A stretch of 64,000 nucleotides of DNA. Origin: Calditerrivibrio nitroreducens DSM 19672 (GTDB lineage: Bacteria; Chrysiogenota; Deferribacteres; Deferribacterales; Calditerrivibrionaceae). Both the position numbers and the translations under genes were made by a program. The first letter of the stretch is position 1. Each line of letters begins with the position of its first letter. Shown here in pieces: positions 35,674 to 45,434 of this stretch. The stretch lies in assembly GCF_000183405.1 (NCBI RefSeq), contig NC_014758.1, positions 124,001 to 188,000 on the forward strand. The letters are read 5' to 3'. Below the pieces are notes generated by a model. The model did no database searches and had not been told where the DNA came from. It saw nothing but the letters and a program-made list of their open reading frames with translations.

Positions 35674-36094
35674 CAAAAAAGGTTTCTCTCTGATCATTAC
35701 TCTTATTCTTTCATTTGTGGCTGTAGGATTTATAGCAGCCTTGCTGTACCTCATCATGAGCGGAACCGTTCTTTCTGGTAAAGGAAAAGTATATACATCA
35801 GCAATTGAAGCAGCAAAAGGTCTTACTGAAAGGATAGTTGATGCTATCAATACCGATACGTTGTATTGTGGTGGCTCTAATACGCCGTGTAGCGATAATG
35901 GAGTTATAAATACATCTATAATAAATACTCCCGGATATAACACTATTGGAACTGTAATAAAAAGACAGGAATATTCGAAAAATGTTGGCGGTCAAACTCA
36001 GAGCTATTATATATACCTCATCAACATAAAAGTAAACTCCAGCACATCAAAGGATAAGGCTGAGGTGGAGTTTGCTTATGAGGTGGAGAAGTAG
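35666..36094 (+). CDS. pilX: Minor prepilin-like protein, PilX type
   Basis: 142 residues. The leader MNNKKG precedes FSLIITLILSFVAVGFIAALLY; the conserved Glu5 is replaced (FSLII), as in GspK/PilX-like tip pilins. The soluble domain has one CGGSNTPCS cysteine pair and a short beta end (DKAEVEFAYEVEK). Position after pilW and the missing Glu5 support PilX. It overlaps pilW by 8 bp. Confidence 0.78.
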   Translation: MNNKKGFSLIITLILSFVAVGFIAALLYLIMSGTVLSGKGKVYTSAIEAAKGLTERIVDAINTDTLYCGGSNTPCSDNGVINTSIINTPGYNTIGTVIKRQEYSKNVGGQTQSYYIYLINIKVNSSTSKDKAEVEFAYEVEK

Positions 36095-36122
36095 AGATGT
36101 AGTCTTATAGAGGTGTTGGGGG

Positions 36123-36581
36123 ATGAAAAGGGGGCTGACGCTTTTAGAATTGATAATCGTGTTGGTTATTCTTGGGATAGTCTTATCTGTGGGTGTATAT
36201 AGCTATGAATCTTATTCCAGAAAGATATCCGTAGAAGATGATGTTCATACCGCATATGCATTCATTATGAAGGCAAGAGTGGCCTCTTTTACCGAAAAGG
36301 AAGATACTTATGTTATTTTAATTAGTCAGGATGGTAAAGCTCTTGTAATGGACAATGATTCTGATACAAATAATGGATTTATAGAAAGGATCGATCTGAA
36401 GAATAGATTTTTGCAGAATATTAGCTATTTCAGGTTTGATAAAAACGGTTTTGCTGACTTTCAGGGGCATATTAGATCGTATGAAGATGTTGGCTCACAA
36501 TATGATTGTGTCGTGATCTCCTGGAGCAGGGTGGCAAAGGGAAAGTACGATCAAAACCAGAACAGCTGTATGGCTAATTAA
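36123..36581 (+). CDS. Minor prepilin, FimT/FimU type, paralogue of the first minor pilin
   Basis: 152 residues with leader MKRG and LTLLELIIVLVILGIVLSVG (Glu5). It resembles the product of 33841-34293 along its length: YSYESYSRKISVEDDVHTAYAFI against YSYNKYSIGRDVENDTYKIYSFI, the motif VMDNDSDT, FDKNGFA, and the same two C-terminal cysteines (YDCVVI, NSCMAN). A tandem family member rather than a different pilin class. It lies 28 bp after pilX and its last 8 bp overlap the end of convergent galE. Confidence 0.85.
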   Translation: MKRGLTLLELIIVLVILGIVLSVGVYSYESYSRKISVEDDVHTAYAFIMKARVASFTEKEDTYVILISQDGKALVMDNDSDTNNGFIERIDLKNRFLQNISYFRFDKNGFADFQGHIRSYEDVGSQYDCVVISWSRVAKGKYDQNQNSCMAN

Positions 36582-37581
36582 TTTTTAAAAGCTTTTTTTC
36601 CCATTCGAGGGCGGTTTTGCAAATTAGTTCGAGATCGTTGAAGTTTGGTTTCCATTTCATAATCTCTTTTATCCTTGTATTATCCGCCACCAGAGCTGCT
36701 GGATCCCCAGGACGTCTTCCGGAAGTTTCCACCCTGAAGTCCACTCCGGAGACCTTTTTCATAGTGTTAATTACCTCTTTTACCGTGTAGCCATATCCAT
36801 AGCCGCAGTTGAAAATGTCGCTGTTGTTATGCTGTAGATATTCAAGGGCTTTGAGGTGGGCATCCGCAAGATCATCCACATGGATATAATCCCTTATACA
36901 TGTACCATCTTTCGTATCGTAATCTTCACCAAAAATAAGGAGCTTTTCTCTTTTACCAATGGCTGTTTCAGCTGCCACTTTGATCAGATGGGTGGCATTT
37001 GGGAACGATTGCCCAATTCTGTTCTTTGTATCAGCCCCTGCCACATTGAAATACCTTAGAATTACAAACTTAAAATCTTTATGGGCTTTTGCAGTATCGA
37101 TTAAAACATTTTCGCTCATAAGCTTACTCATCCCATAAGGGTTTATCGGCTTTAATTCTGAGGATTCTTTTACCGGGATCTCCTCTGGCTCACCATAAAC
37201 AGCAGCGGTGGAGGAGAATATAAAACGATTTATACCATATTTTACGGCCAGATTGATTAGATTGGTGGTATTTACAGTATTGTTCAGGTAGTATTTGAGG
37301 GGGTTTTCAACGCTTTCTGGTACCACGATACTCGCGGCAAAGTGAATGATCGCATCAAAATTAATAGATTTTATGATCCCTTCTACCTCTGAAAAGTTTT
37401 TCAGATCTGTATGTAAAAATTTTAATCGTTCTATTGAGATACATTTTAGCGTATCCACAGTTTTCATAAGACCTGTTGACAGATTGTCTATGATTGTTAC
37501 ATGATGTTCGGTATTTTCAAGTAGCTGTTTCACTACATGACTACCGATATATCCGGCTCCTCCGGTAACCAAAATATTCAT
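36574..37581 (-). CDS. galE: UDP-glucose 4-epimerase
   Basis: 335 residues of the extended short-chain dehydrogenase family: NAD site GGAGYIGSHVVKQLL, DNLSTG, HFAAS, the catalytic FSSTAAVYG with NPYGMSKLMSE (Tyr-x3-Lys), RYFNVAGAD, and YGYTVKEVI with GRRPGDPAALVAD near the end. This pattern is specific to GalE-type epimerases interconverting UDP-glucose and UDP-galactose (possibly also the N-acetyl forms). It provides sugar donors for the glycan genes nearby. Convergent with the minor pilin operon and overlapping its stop by 8 bp. Confidence 0.94.
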   Translation of the reverse strand: MNILVTGGAGYIGSHVVKQLLENTEHHVTIIDNLSTGLMKTVDTLKCISIERLKFLHTDLKNFSEVEGIIKSINFDAIIHFAASIVVPESVENPLKYYLNNTVNTTNLINLAVKYGINRFIFSSTAAVYGEPEEIPVKESSELKPINPYGMSKLMSENVLIDTAKAHKDFKFVILRYFNVAGADTKNRIGQSFPNATHLIKVAAETAIGKREKLLIFGEDYDTKDGTCIRDYIHVDDLADAHLKALEYLQHNNSDIFNCGYGYGYTVKEVINTMKKVSGVDFRVETSGRRPGDPAALVADNTRIKEIMKWKPNFNDLELICKTALEWEKKLLKIN

Positions 37582-37714
37582 CTTACATCTCCTTAAGTCT
37601 ACTAAAGTTTTATTTTACCATATTTCTAATTAATTTGCAAATTAATATTGCTATTTTGTAATAAGAAAGGTAGAATGAGAGTATGAAAATATATAATTTT
37701 ATGGTGAGGTCTGC

Positions 37715-39436
37715 TTGAATAAGATTGTCCGTTTGTGGGGTTATTTCAAGGAGTATAAGGCTGCTATTTTTTGGTCAATTTTTGCTTCGTTGCTTGTTTC
37801 CGTAAGTAATGGTGCATCTGCTTACATTGTAAAGCCGGCTCTGGATGAGATTTTTATAAAAAAAGATGCCTCAAAGCTTTATATTATTGTGGGTTTGATT
37901 GTGGGGATATACCTTCTGAAGGGTGTGGGAAGATTCTTTCAGAATTATCTTATGAGTATTACGTCCCAGAAAGTGATAAAAAAATTGAGGGATGAGCTAT
38001 ACGAAAAGATAATTGATCTGCCGGTGACGTTTTTTAATGAAAGCTCCACAGGGATGCTGATGTCAAGGATTACTTACGATGTGGGGCTGATTCAATCGTC
38101 CGTGCCAGCCTTCATATCTATGATTCGGGAGGCTTTCAGCATTATTGGATTGGCTTTTGTGGTTTTATACCAGGATTGGCAGCTGGGGCTTATCGCACTA
38201 ATCGTATTGCCTATTTTTGTAACCCCTATAGTAAAATTAGGTAAGAAGATAAAAAAGTATAGTAAAAAAAGTCAGGAGACGATTGGAGATATCTCTTCGA
38301 TGCTCAAAGAGACGATAACAGGAATAAAAGTAATAAAAAGCTTTACCAATGAAGAAAAAGAGAAGGAGAGATTTAAGAAAAATAATTTAACCTTTTTAAG
38401 TCAGCAGATCAAGGCCACATTTTACAACGAGCTTGGTTCCCCCATAATGGAGCTTCTTGGTTCTTTTATTATTGCCTCTGTGGTGATTTATGGTGGGATA
38501 CAGGTGATAGAGGGTAAATCAACCCCGGGGACATTTTTTTCATTTCTGGCTGCCATTGCCCTTATGTACGACCCTTTTAAAAGGATAAATAGCTCAAATA
38601 GCACTATACAGGCTGCAATTGGTGCATCCGAAAGGGTTTTTGAGATCATCGATCAGTATGAGGTGCAGAAATGCCCTGAAGGTAATTTGATCTGCGAAGC
38701 AAGGGGAAAAGATATTTCCTTCGAAAATGTGTATTTTAAATACAATCAAAGTGATAGCTACGTTTTAAAAGGTATATCATTTGTCATTAATCCTGGAGAA
38801 ACTGTTGCTTTGGTGGGCCCCAGCGGTTCGGGAAAGACCACTATTGCAAACCTTTTGCCAAGATTTTATGATGTAAGTGAAGGTGCTATAAAGATAGGTG
38901 GTATCGATATCCGTGATTTTACCCTCAGATCCCTAAGGGGGAATATTGCTATGGTGAGTCAGGATATCTTTTTATTTAATGACTCGATCATATATAATAT
39001 ATGCTATGGGTCTGATGAAATTGATATGGAGAGGGTTGTGGAGGCTGCCAGGGCAGCTTACGCTCATGATTTTATTATGGATATGCCTGATGGATATAAT
39101 ACCAGAATAGGGGAGATGGGAGTAAGACTATCGGGTGGACAGAAGCAGAGGATTGCAATTGCAAGGGCGATTTACAAAAACCCACCCATTTTAATACTTG
39201 ATGAGGCCACCAGTGCCCTTGATACCGAAGCGGAGAAAACGGTTCAGGCTGCCCTTGATAACCTTATGATGGGTAAGACCAGCCTTGTGATAGCGCATCG
39301 TTTATCCACTATTAAAAATGCTGATAAAATTGTAGTGATGAATAATGGTAGTATTGAATCGATAGGCACCCACAAAGAGCTACTGGATATTTCACCTCTG
39401 TATAATAAGTTGTATTCTGTACAGTTTGGGATGTAA
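37715..39436 (+). CDS. msbA: Lipid A export ABC transporter MsbA
   Basis: 573 residues with a fused membrane domain (six segments, about 1-310) and ATPase domain: Walker [15 protein letters not shown]-loop SQDIFLFND, signature VRLSGGQKQRIAIARA, Walker B PPILILDEATSALD, and IAHRLST. The layout and order match MsbA, which flips lipid A-core across the inner membrane. The start is TTG at 37715 (preceded by GTGAGG); no ATG fits. Other homodimeric exporters of this class cannot be fully ruled out, but single-copy placement near surface glycan genes supports it. Confidence 0.87.
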   Translation: MNKIVRLWGYFKEYKAAIFWSIFASLLVSVSNGASAYIVKPALDEIFIKKDASKLYIIVGLIVGIYLLKGVGRFFQNYLMSITSQKVIKKLRDELYEKIIDLPVTFFNESSTGMLMSRITYDVGLIQSSVPAFISMIREAFSIIGLAFVVLYQDWQLGLIALIVLPIFVTPIVKLGKKIKKYSKKSQETIGDISSMLKETITGIKVIKSFTNEEKEKERFKKNNLTFLSQQIKATFYNELGSPIMELLGSFIIASVVIYGGIQVIEGKSTPGTFFSFLAAIALMYDPFKRINSSNSTIQAAIGASERVFEIIDQYEVQKCPEGNLICEARGKDISFENVYFKYNQSDSYVLKGISFVINPGETVALVGPSGSGKTTIANLLPRFYDVSEGAIKIGGIDIRDFTLRSLRGNIAMVSQDIFLFNDSIIYNICYGSDEIDMERVVEAARAAYAHDFIMDMPDGYNTRIGEMGVRLSGGQKQRIAIARAIYKNPPILILDEATSALDTEAEKTVQAALDNLMMGKTSLVIAHRLSTIKNADKIVVMNNGSIESIGTHKELLDISPLYNKLYSVQFGM

Positions 39437-39523
39437 TCTTTTTTAAAAAGAATAATTTTATTGCTTTTTGTATTTTAATCGTGTAGAAAAGCCCCTTAAA
39501 ATTAAAAATCAGACGGAGCAAAA

Positions 39524-41350
39524 ATGAAAAAAGTTTTGAGAAATGACAAGATTAGAAATATTGCAATTATAGCACACGTAGACCATGGAAAAACTTCACT
39601 TGTAGATAGTCTCTTTAAATATAGTGGTTTTTTTAGAGAGGATCAGCAGGTGGATGATAGAATTATGGATAGCATGGAGCTTGAGAGGGAAAGGGGAATT
39701 ACAATTGCAGCAAAGAATTGCTCTGTTTATTATAAAGGTGTCAAAATAAATATCATAGATACACCGGGACACGCAGATTTTGGTGGGGAAGTGGAGAGGG
39801 CACTCTCGATGGTGGATGGTGCGATTCTGCTGGTGGATGCTTCTGAGGGGCCACTGCCCCAGACAAGGTTTGTTTTAAGCAAGGCATTTCATGCAGGATT
39901 GAAGATTATTGTGGCGATAAATAAGATAGACAGAAAAGATGCAAGACCAGCTGAGGTTCTTGATGAGATATATGAGCTATTTTTTGATCTGGATGCAAAC
40001 GATGAACAGATCGAGTTCCCCGTCCTTTATACAATCGGTAGGGAAGGGGTGGTGAAAAGATCCCTGGAGGATGAAAATGGAGATATGTCAATACTCCTTG
40101 ATGCCATTCTGGAGGAGTTCCCTGGTCCATCATACATAGAAAATGAGCCTTTTCAGATGCTTGTGTCTGATCTTGGGTATTCGGATTATCTTGGTAGACT
40201 TGCCATAGGTAAGGTTTTTAATGGTTCTGTAAAGCAGAACGATACATTGGTGTGTATAAACGGAAATGGGGAGAATATCCCATTGAAGGTATCAAAGATA
40301 CAGTCTTATGTTGGGTTAAATTTAAAAGAGGCGGAGGTATCTGAGGAAGGGGATATCATAGTAATATCTGGTATTGATAACGTCATGATTGGTGATACGA
40401 TCTGTAAAAAAGATTTCCCCAAGCCTTTAAAAAGGATTACCGTAGATGAACCAACTGTTTCGATGAAATTTATGGCAAACACATCACCCTTTGCAGGTAG
40501 AGAAGGTAGATTTGTACAATCAAGTAAAATCAAAGAACGTCTGTATAAAGAGGCTATGAGAAACGTTTCCATCAAGGTGGAGGAAACCGAAGATGCTGAT
40601 GATCTGATCGTGAAAGGTAGAGGGGAATTTCAGCTTGCCATTATTCTTGAAACGATGAGAAGGGAAGGGTATGAACTCTGCGTGGGTAGACCAGAGGTAA
40701 TTATGAAAAAGAAAGGTGACCAATTGTTGGAGCCTATCGAACATCTTTATGTAGATTGTGATGAGCCTTTCCTGGGTATTGTTACTGAAAAGATCTCTTT
40801 AAGAAAGGGTAAAATGATCAACCTTATCAACAAGGGAAGTGGAAGAATAAGGGCAGAATTTACAATCCCTTCCAGGGGACTTATAGGGTATCGGGATGAA
40901 TTTTTGTCGGATACTAAGGGTACTGGGCTTATCAGCTCTTATTTAAAGGGTTATGAAGAGTATAGGGGTGATTTTCCGGTGAGGTATTCGGGGTCTCTTG
41001 TTTCGGATAGGCAGGGGAAGGCTGTGGCTTATGCACTTTTTCATCTGGAACCAAGAGGCAGGCTTTTTGTCGTTCCAGGAGACGATGTATATGAAGGGAT
41101 GATCATAGGTGAATACAACAAGATGGGGGATCTGGACGTCAATCCATGCAAAGAGAAGAAGCTTACGAATATGAGGGCTGCGGGGAAAGATGAAAATATC
41201 ATTTTAAGACCGGTTTTACCACTCACACTCGAACAGGCGATAAACTTCATTGCTGAGGACGAGCTTGCGGAGATTACACCAAAAAATATAAGACTAAGGA
41301 AGGAGATATTGTCTGCCCAGGATAGACATAATAGAAAAAAGGAGAAATAG
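39524..41350 (+). CDS. typA: Translational GTPase TypA/BipA
   Basis: 608 residues: G1 [16 protein letters not shown]2 [13 protein letters not shown]3 [15 protein letters not shown]4 NKIDR, followed by EF-G-like domain II ([12 protein letters not shown]), domain III and domain V ([32 protein letters not shown]) and the BipA-specific C-terminal domain ([16 protein letters not shown]). BipA binds the ribosome and assists 50S assembly and growth at low temperature or stress. Single gene, GGAG before the ATG, 87 bp after msbA. Confidence 0.96.
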   Translation: MKKVLRNDKIRNIAIIAHVDHGKTSLVDSLFKYSGFFREDQQVDDRIMDSMELERERGITIAAKNCSVYYKGVKINIIDTPGHADFGGEVERALSMVDGAILLVDASEGPLPQTRFVLSKAFHAGLKIIVAINKIDRKDARPAEVLDEIYELFFDLDANDEQIEFPVLYTIGREGVVKRSLEDENGDMSILLDAILEEFPGPSYIENEPFQMLVSDLGYSDYLGRLAIGKVFNGSVKQNDTLVCINGNGENIPLKVSKIQSYVGLNLKEAEVSEEGDIIVISGIDNVMIGDTICKKDFPKPLKRITVDEPTVSMKFMANTSPFAGREGRFVQSSKIKERLYKEAMRNVSIKVEETEDADDLIVKGRGEFQLAIILETMRREGYELCVGRPEVIMKKKGDQLLEPIEHLYVDCDEPFLGIVTEKISLRKGKMINLINKGSGRIRAEFTIPSRGLIGYRDEFLSDTKGTGLISSYLKGYEEYRGDFPVRYSGSLVSDRQGKAVAYALFHLEPRGRLFVVPGDDVYEGMIIGEYNKMGDLDVNPCKEKKLTNMRAAGKDENIILRPVLPLTLEQAINFIAEDELAEITPKNIRLRKEILSAQDRHNRKKEK

Positions 41351-41452
41351 TATTGAGGTAGTCAAAAATTTAACTTAATTTTATATAGATTTTTATTATA
41401 ATTTTTCTAAAAATTTATTTGAAAAATTTATTCTGGAAATTATACTGTAACT

Positions 41453-43957
41453 ATGATGGGGAATATGAGAAAAATTATAATTCTTATCGGAGTGTCACTT
41501 CTAATTCTCTTCTCCTGTTATATTGTATTTGATGATTCAAGTCTGACAAGAGAAGAGAAAGAATACCTGAAACATAAGAAAGAGATAGTTTTTGTAAGTC
41601 AGATCAACTACCCTCCCTTTGAATTTTTGTCAGATAGGTTAGAGTCCTCCGGAATGATGGTGGAACTGGCTAGATTAATGAGTACAGAATTCGGTTTTGA
41701 ATCAAGATTTATAAATACCACTTTTGCACGAGCACAGCAGATGATTTTAAATGGTGAGGCGGATGTACTTACAAGCTTCTTTTTTAGCGAAGAAAGAAAT
41801 AAAAAATTCAATTTTACCAAAGTTGTTTTCGAAATTCCGGCATCAATTTTTGTGAAACAGGATAATGACGATATCAAGAAACTATCTGACTTGCACGGTA
41901 AGAGGGTGGCAATTCAAAAAGGTGATTATGCCATAGATTTTATAAAATCGAAAGGTATTCGAATAGATCTAATAGAGACTGATGATTTTATTATGGCAAC
42001 GAATAAGCTTATAAAGGGTGAAGTCGAAGCGGTAATTGGGGATGATCAGATCATTTTTTATTATCTATCGAGAAACAATTTGGTATCTGAGCTGAAGGTG
42101 GTTGGTGAGCCTCTGTACATAGGTGAAAATTGTATGGCAACCAGGAAAAGCGAAAAGATACTTGTTTCAATTTTAAATAAAGGGATCAATCTGGCAAAAA
42201 AGAAAGGGTATTTAGATTCTATAAATAGGAAATGGATTGGGGAGAGAGTTACCTTTGCCAAGTACATGAAAAAATTTTTTGGACTTATGCTTATCCCTTT
42301 GTCTATTCTTCTATTGATTGTTTTTGTTTTCTGGATCTGGAATTTAAATCTTCGTAAAAGAGTTGAAGAAAGAACGAAACAGTTGTCGGAAAAAAATAAA
42401 GAGCTTGCTCTAAATAACAGTAAGTTAAATGCTATTCTATCCGCATCTCCCGATGGTATTGGTGTGATGAACATGAATATGGAGTTGGTCTTTATATCGG
42501 ATAAACTTGCAAAAATGTATAAAATCGAACCTGAAAAGAAATTTGAATATTTGAATAAGAATATTACTGATTTTGTCGATGAATCTTACAGAGACAAGAT
42601 GATGAAAAATATATCAGATATCTTTGAGGGTAAAAAATACTGGAATTTATCAGAATATCTTGTGAGGGACGCCTACGGTGAACAGTTTTGGGTGGAAGTG
42701 AGTTCATCCCTTCTTTATGATGATGCTCAAAAACCATATGGTATTTTATTTGTGGAAAGAGATTGTACGGAAAGAAAAAGAATTGAACAACAGCTGTTGG
42801 ATTATAACGAAAAGCTTAAAGAGAACAATAGAGCATTAAATGAGCTGAAAACAAAGGAAGAAGAAGCCAATATTGCCAAGAGCAATTTTCTGGCAATAAT
42901 AAGCCATGAATTAAGAACACCTTTAAATGGGGTTCTTGGACTACTCGAACTTATTCATAAAGATCCGGAACGCTTCAACGAATTTTTCCCGGTTATATTA
43001 TCTTCTGGTGAGCAATTAAGGGTTTTGATCAATGATATAAGTGACTTAACTAAGGTTGAGCAGGGTAAGCTTGAACTGGTGGAAAAGAGGTTTAGTATAT
43101 CAAATTTTATCAATGAAATTGTCAGCTATGCCAAAATAAAAATACAGGATAGTAACCTTGAGCTTGTTGTTGATATTGAACAATTTGAAGGTTATCTTGA
43201 AGGGGATGCAGTAAGATTGAGACAGGTGGTTTACAACCTTATAAATAATGCGATTAAATATACAGACAATGGATTTGTAAAAGTTGTGATCAGGAAGCTT
43301 TTTGAGAATGATAAGATTATGAGGATCTATTTTGAAGTTACTGATACCGGGATCGGGATATCCCCAAACGATATTGATAATATATTTAAACCATTCAAAA
43401 GACTTGATGGATCCTACACGAAAAAACGTTATGGGTCTGGAATAGGGCTGTATATTTCTAAAGCTATACTGAATATGATGAATAGCAATATAAATGTGGA
43501 AAGTGAAGTTGGTAAGGGATCTAAATTCTACTTCAAATTGGATTTGAAGAGATCTATACCTGATAGCGAAATCAAAGAAGAGATCAGTGATGAAATATTT
43601 AATTTAAAAGCCCTGGTGGTTGATGACAACAAAATAAACCTTTTTGTGGCTGAGAATATGCTTGCAAAACTTGGAGTGGCCGTGGATTTTGCTGAAAATG
43701 GTATGGTGGCTATTGAAAAGGTTTCAAATAATCACTACGACTTTATAATGATGGATTTGCAGATGCCAGAAATGGACGGTTTGGAAGCAACCAGAAGAAT
43801 TCTGGATATGGGTAAGGATGTTAAGATATTTGCAATGACCGCTAATGTATATAAAGATGATATACAAAAAGCACTTAATGCTGGTATGGTAGATTTTTGC
43901 CCGAAGCCATTTACGTTATCTTTTTTGAAGAGCCTATTAAGTCGACATTTCAAATAA
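41453..43957 (+). CDS. Hybrid sensor histidine kinase with periplasmic solute-binding domain, PAS and receiver
   Basis: 834 residues. Membrane signal anchor (about 6-24), SBP_bac_3-type solute-binding domain (about 38-265: FVSQINYPPFEFL, EADVLTSFFFSEERN, GKRVAIQKGDYAIDF), membrane segment (about 276-298), coiled coil, PAS (about 322-440), HisKA with AIISHELRTPLNGVLG, HATPase (NLINNAIKYTDNG, DTGIGI, GSGIGLYIS), and a C-terminal receiver (VVDDNKINL, MMDLQMPEMDG, CPKPF). It senses an extracellular small solute, perhaps an amino acid, and phosphorylates its own receiver; a downstream partner is not nearby. It may start at the ATG 41453 or 41459. Confidence 0.93.
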   Translation: MMGNMRKIIILIGVSLLILFSCYIVFDDSSLTREEKEYLKHKKEIVFVSQINYPPFEFLSDRLESSGMMVELARLMSTEFGFESRFINTTFARAQQMILNGEADVLTSFFFSEERNKKFNFTKVVFEIPASIFVKQDNDDIKKLSDLHGKRVAIQKGDYAIDFIKSKGIRIDLIETDDFIMATNKLIKGEVEAVIGDDQIIFYYLSRNNLVSELKVVGEPLYIGENCMATRKSEKILVSILNKGINLAKKKGYLDSINRKWIGERVTFAKYMKKFFGLMLIPLSILLLIVFVFWIWNLNLRKRVEERTKQLSEKNKELALNNSKLNAILSASPDGIGVMNMNMELVFISDKLAKMYKIEPEKKFEYLNKNITDFVDESYRDKMMKNISDIFEGKKYWNLSEYLVRDAYGEQFWVEVSSSLLYDDAQKPYGILFVERDCTERKRIEQQLLDYNEKLKENNRALNELKTKEEEANIAKSNFLAIISHELRTPLNGVLGLLELIHKDPERFNEFFPVILSSGEQLRVLINDISDLTKVEQGKLELVEKRFSISNFINEIVSYAKIKIQDSNLELVVDIEQFEGYLEGDAVRLRQVVYNLINNAIKYTDNGFVKVVIRKLFENDKIMRIYFEVTDTGIGISPNDIDNIFKPFKRLDGSYTKKRYGSGIGLYISKAILNMMNSNINVESEVGKGSKFYFKLDLKRSIPDSEIKEEISDEIFNLKALVVDDNKINLFVAENMLAKLGVAVDFAENGMVAIEKVSNNHYDFIMMDLQMPEMDGLEATRRILDMGKDVKIFAMTANVYKDDIQKALNAGMVDFCPKPFTLSFLKSLLSRHFK

Positions 43958-44327
43958 TGTGTATGTATTTCTGATTATTTTTTCTGGTAATCAGGTAAGT
44001 ATAGTTTATTGAAAATACATGATAATAATGTATAAATCAAGTAGTATCATTTAACTTTTCTATTAATCGATATTTTGTCTATGAGAAAATTTTTTCAAAT
44101 AGAGCCCCCTGAAATTATTAGCTTATATGTAAAAAAGATATTAAAAAATGAAAAATATATGGTAGATCATCTTAGAAAGCTTATAGTAAAAAAATATTCT
44201 TTATGTATTATTTATAAATTTTAGTGTGTTTTGTATTGATTTGTGAGGTGTAAAATTTTTTAAAAATTATAAAATAAGTCTTTACATTATTTAAATCTTA
44301 TTATATTAAAAATGCTGGAGGTATGGT
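43958..44327. other. AT-rich gap before the glutamate synthase genes
   Basis: 370 bp. One open frame of 47 residues (44081-44224, starting MRKFFQIEPPE) has no ribosome site and no recognised relative, so I do not call it a gene. The region close to 44328 is over 80 percent A+T and should contain the glutamate synthase promoter; CTGGAGG lies before the ATG. No sigma-54 site seen. Confidence 0.4.
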
Positions 44328-45434
44328 ATGTGTAGAATAGGTGCAATTAAATCTAAAAAATATTTTCACCCTTCCAAAGCTTTAAGGCTTATGAGATCCC
44401 AGCAGGAAGGGCATGATAATTCAGGTTTTGCTATGGTTATGCAGGATCTTGGAGGTGTTTTTGAAAATTATAAAGATCTACCAATTTTATCTATGGCGTG
44501 TACGGATGAGGGGATAAAAATAGCAGAAGATATTTTACATAAAAAAGGGTTTGTTCGTGTTTTCCAGTGGACACCGCTTGTTTACCCAGATGAAAATCTC
44601 AATATAAATCCGATGCCTAATTACGTTTTTCAGGTATATCAATATCCAAAGCTTTACAATTACGCCCCGAAAGAGGAAAAAGAAGAGCTGCTTGTTGAAA
44701 TGAGGCTTACCATCAGATCGATTCTGGATGAAAAAGATGCCGGATACGTCTATTCTTTTTGGCCTGACGTAATTATGTTGAAAGAGATAGGGGATCCTAC
44801 AGATATAGGTAAGTATTTTGACCTATGGCGGGAAAATGATGATCTTACGGCAAAAATAATAACTGCCCAATGCAGACAAAATACGAATTACGATATTGTA
44901 AGATATGCTGCACACCCATTCTTTTTGCAGGGTTATACAGCTCTTGCGAATGGTGAAAACACATTTTTTGAAAAAAATAGAAATTTTCAAAAAAAGCTTT
45001 ACAAGGGTTACATAGGTTTTGAATCTGATTCACAGTCTTTTTTATACACGTTGCATTATATCCATAAAATTTTGAAATGGCCTTTGATATACTTCAAACA
45101 TGTCATAACACCATTACCATTTGAAGAGATTGTAAATAGAGATGACCAAAAAGTACTTCAATATATAAGGGGTTCTTTGAGTAATCTGGAGATCAACGGC
45201 CCAAATACTGTAATCGGTGTTTTACCTGACGGCACAGTTTTTACATGCTGTGATGCCAAAAAATTAAGGCCTGTCGTGGTGGGTGGTGATGATGAAACCG
45301 TTATAGTCACTTCTGAGGTAATAGGTATAAATGATCTTTTACCTGATAGAGATTGGTCAAAAGATATCTATCCAAACGAAAGGGAAATGGTGGTTATAAA
45401 CAACAATATGGAGGTTCAAAGATGGCAACAATGA
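44328..45434 (+). CDS. Glutamate synthase, stand-alone glutaminase (class II amidotransferase) subunit
   Basis: 368 residues beginning MCRIGAIKSKK; Cys2 becomes the N-terminal nucleophile of class II (Ntn) glutaminases after Met removal. Further landmarks: QEGHDNSGFAM near residue 28, TAQCRQNTNYD, AHPFFLQGYTALANGENTFF and GFESDSQSFLYTLHYI. It matches the separate glutaminase subunit of archaeal-type split glutamate synthases, which corresponds to domain 1 of GltB. It overlaps the next gene by 13 bp, giving coupled translation with the FMN-binding subunit. Confidence 0.87.
   Translation: MCRIGAIKSKKYFHPSKALRLMRSQQEGHDNSGFAMVMQDLGGVFENYKDLPILSMACTDEGIKIAEDILHKKGFVRVFQWTPLVYPDENLNINPMPNYVFQVYQYPKLYNYAPKEEKEELLVEMRLTIRSILDEKDAGYVYSFWPDVIMLKEIGDPTDIGKYFDLWRENDDLTAKIITAQCRQNTNYDIVRYAAHPFFLQGYTALANGENTFFEKNRNFQKKLYKGYIGFESDSQSFLYTLHYIHKILKWPLIYFKHVITPLPFEEIVNRDDQKVLQYIRGSLSNLEINGPNTVIGVLPDGTVFTCCDAKKLRPVVVGGDDETVIVTSEVIGINDLLPDRDWSKDIYPNEREMVVINNNMEVQRWQQ

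Noticed and set aside
44081-44224. 47-codon frame before the glutaminase subunit gene
   Set aside because: No Shine-Dalgarno sequence, over 75 percent A+T, no recognisable motif.
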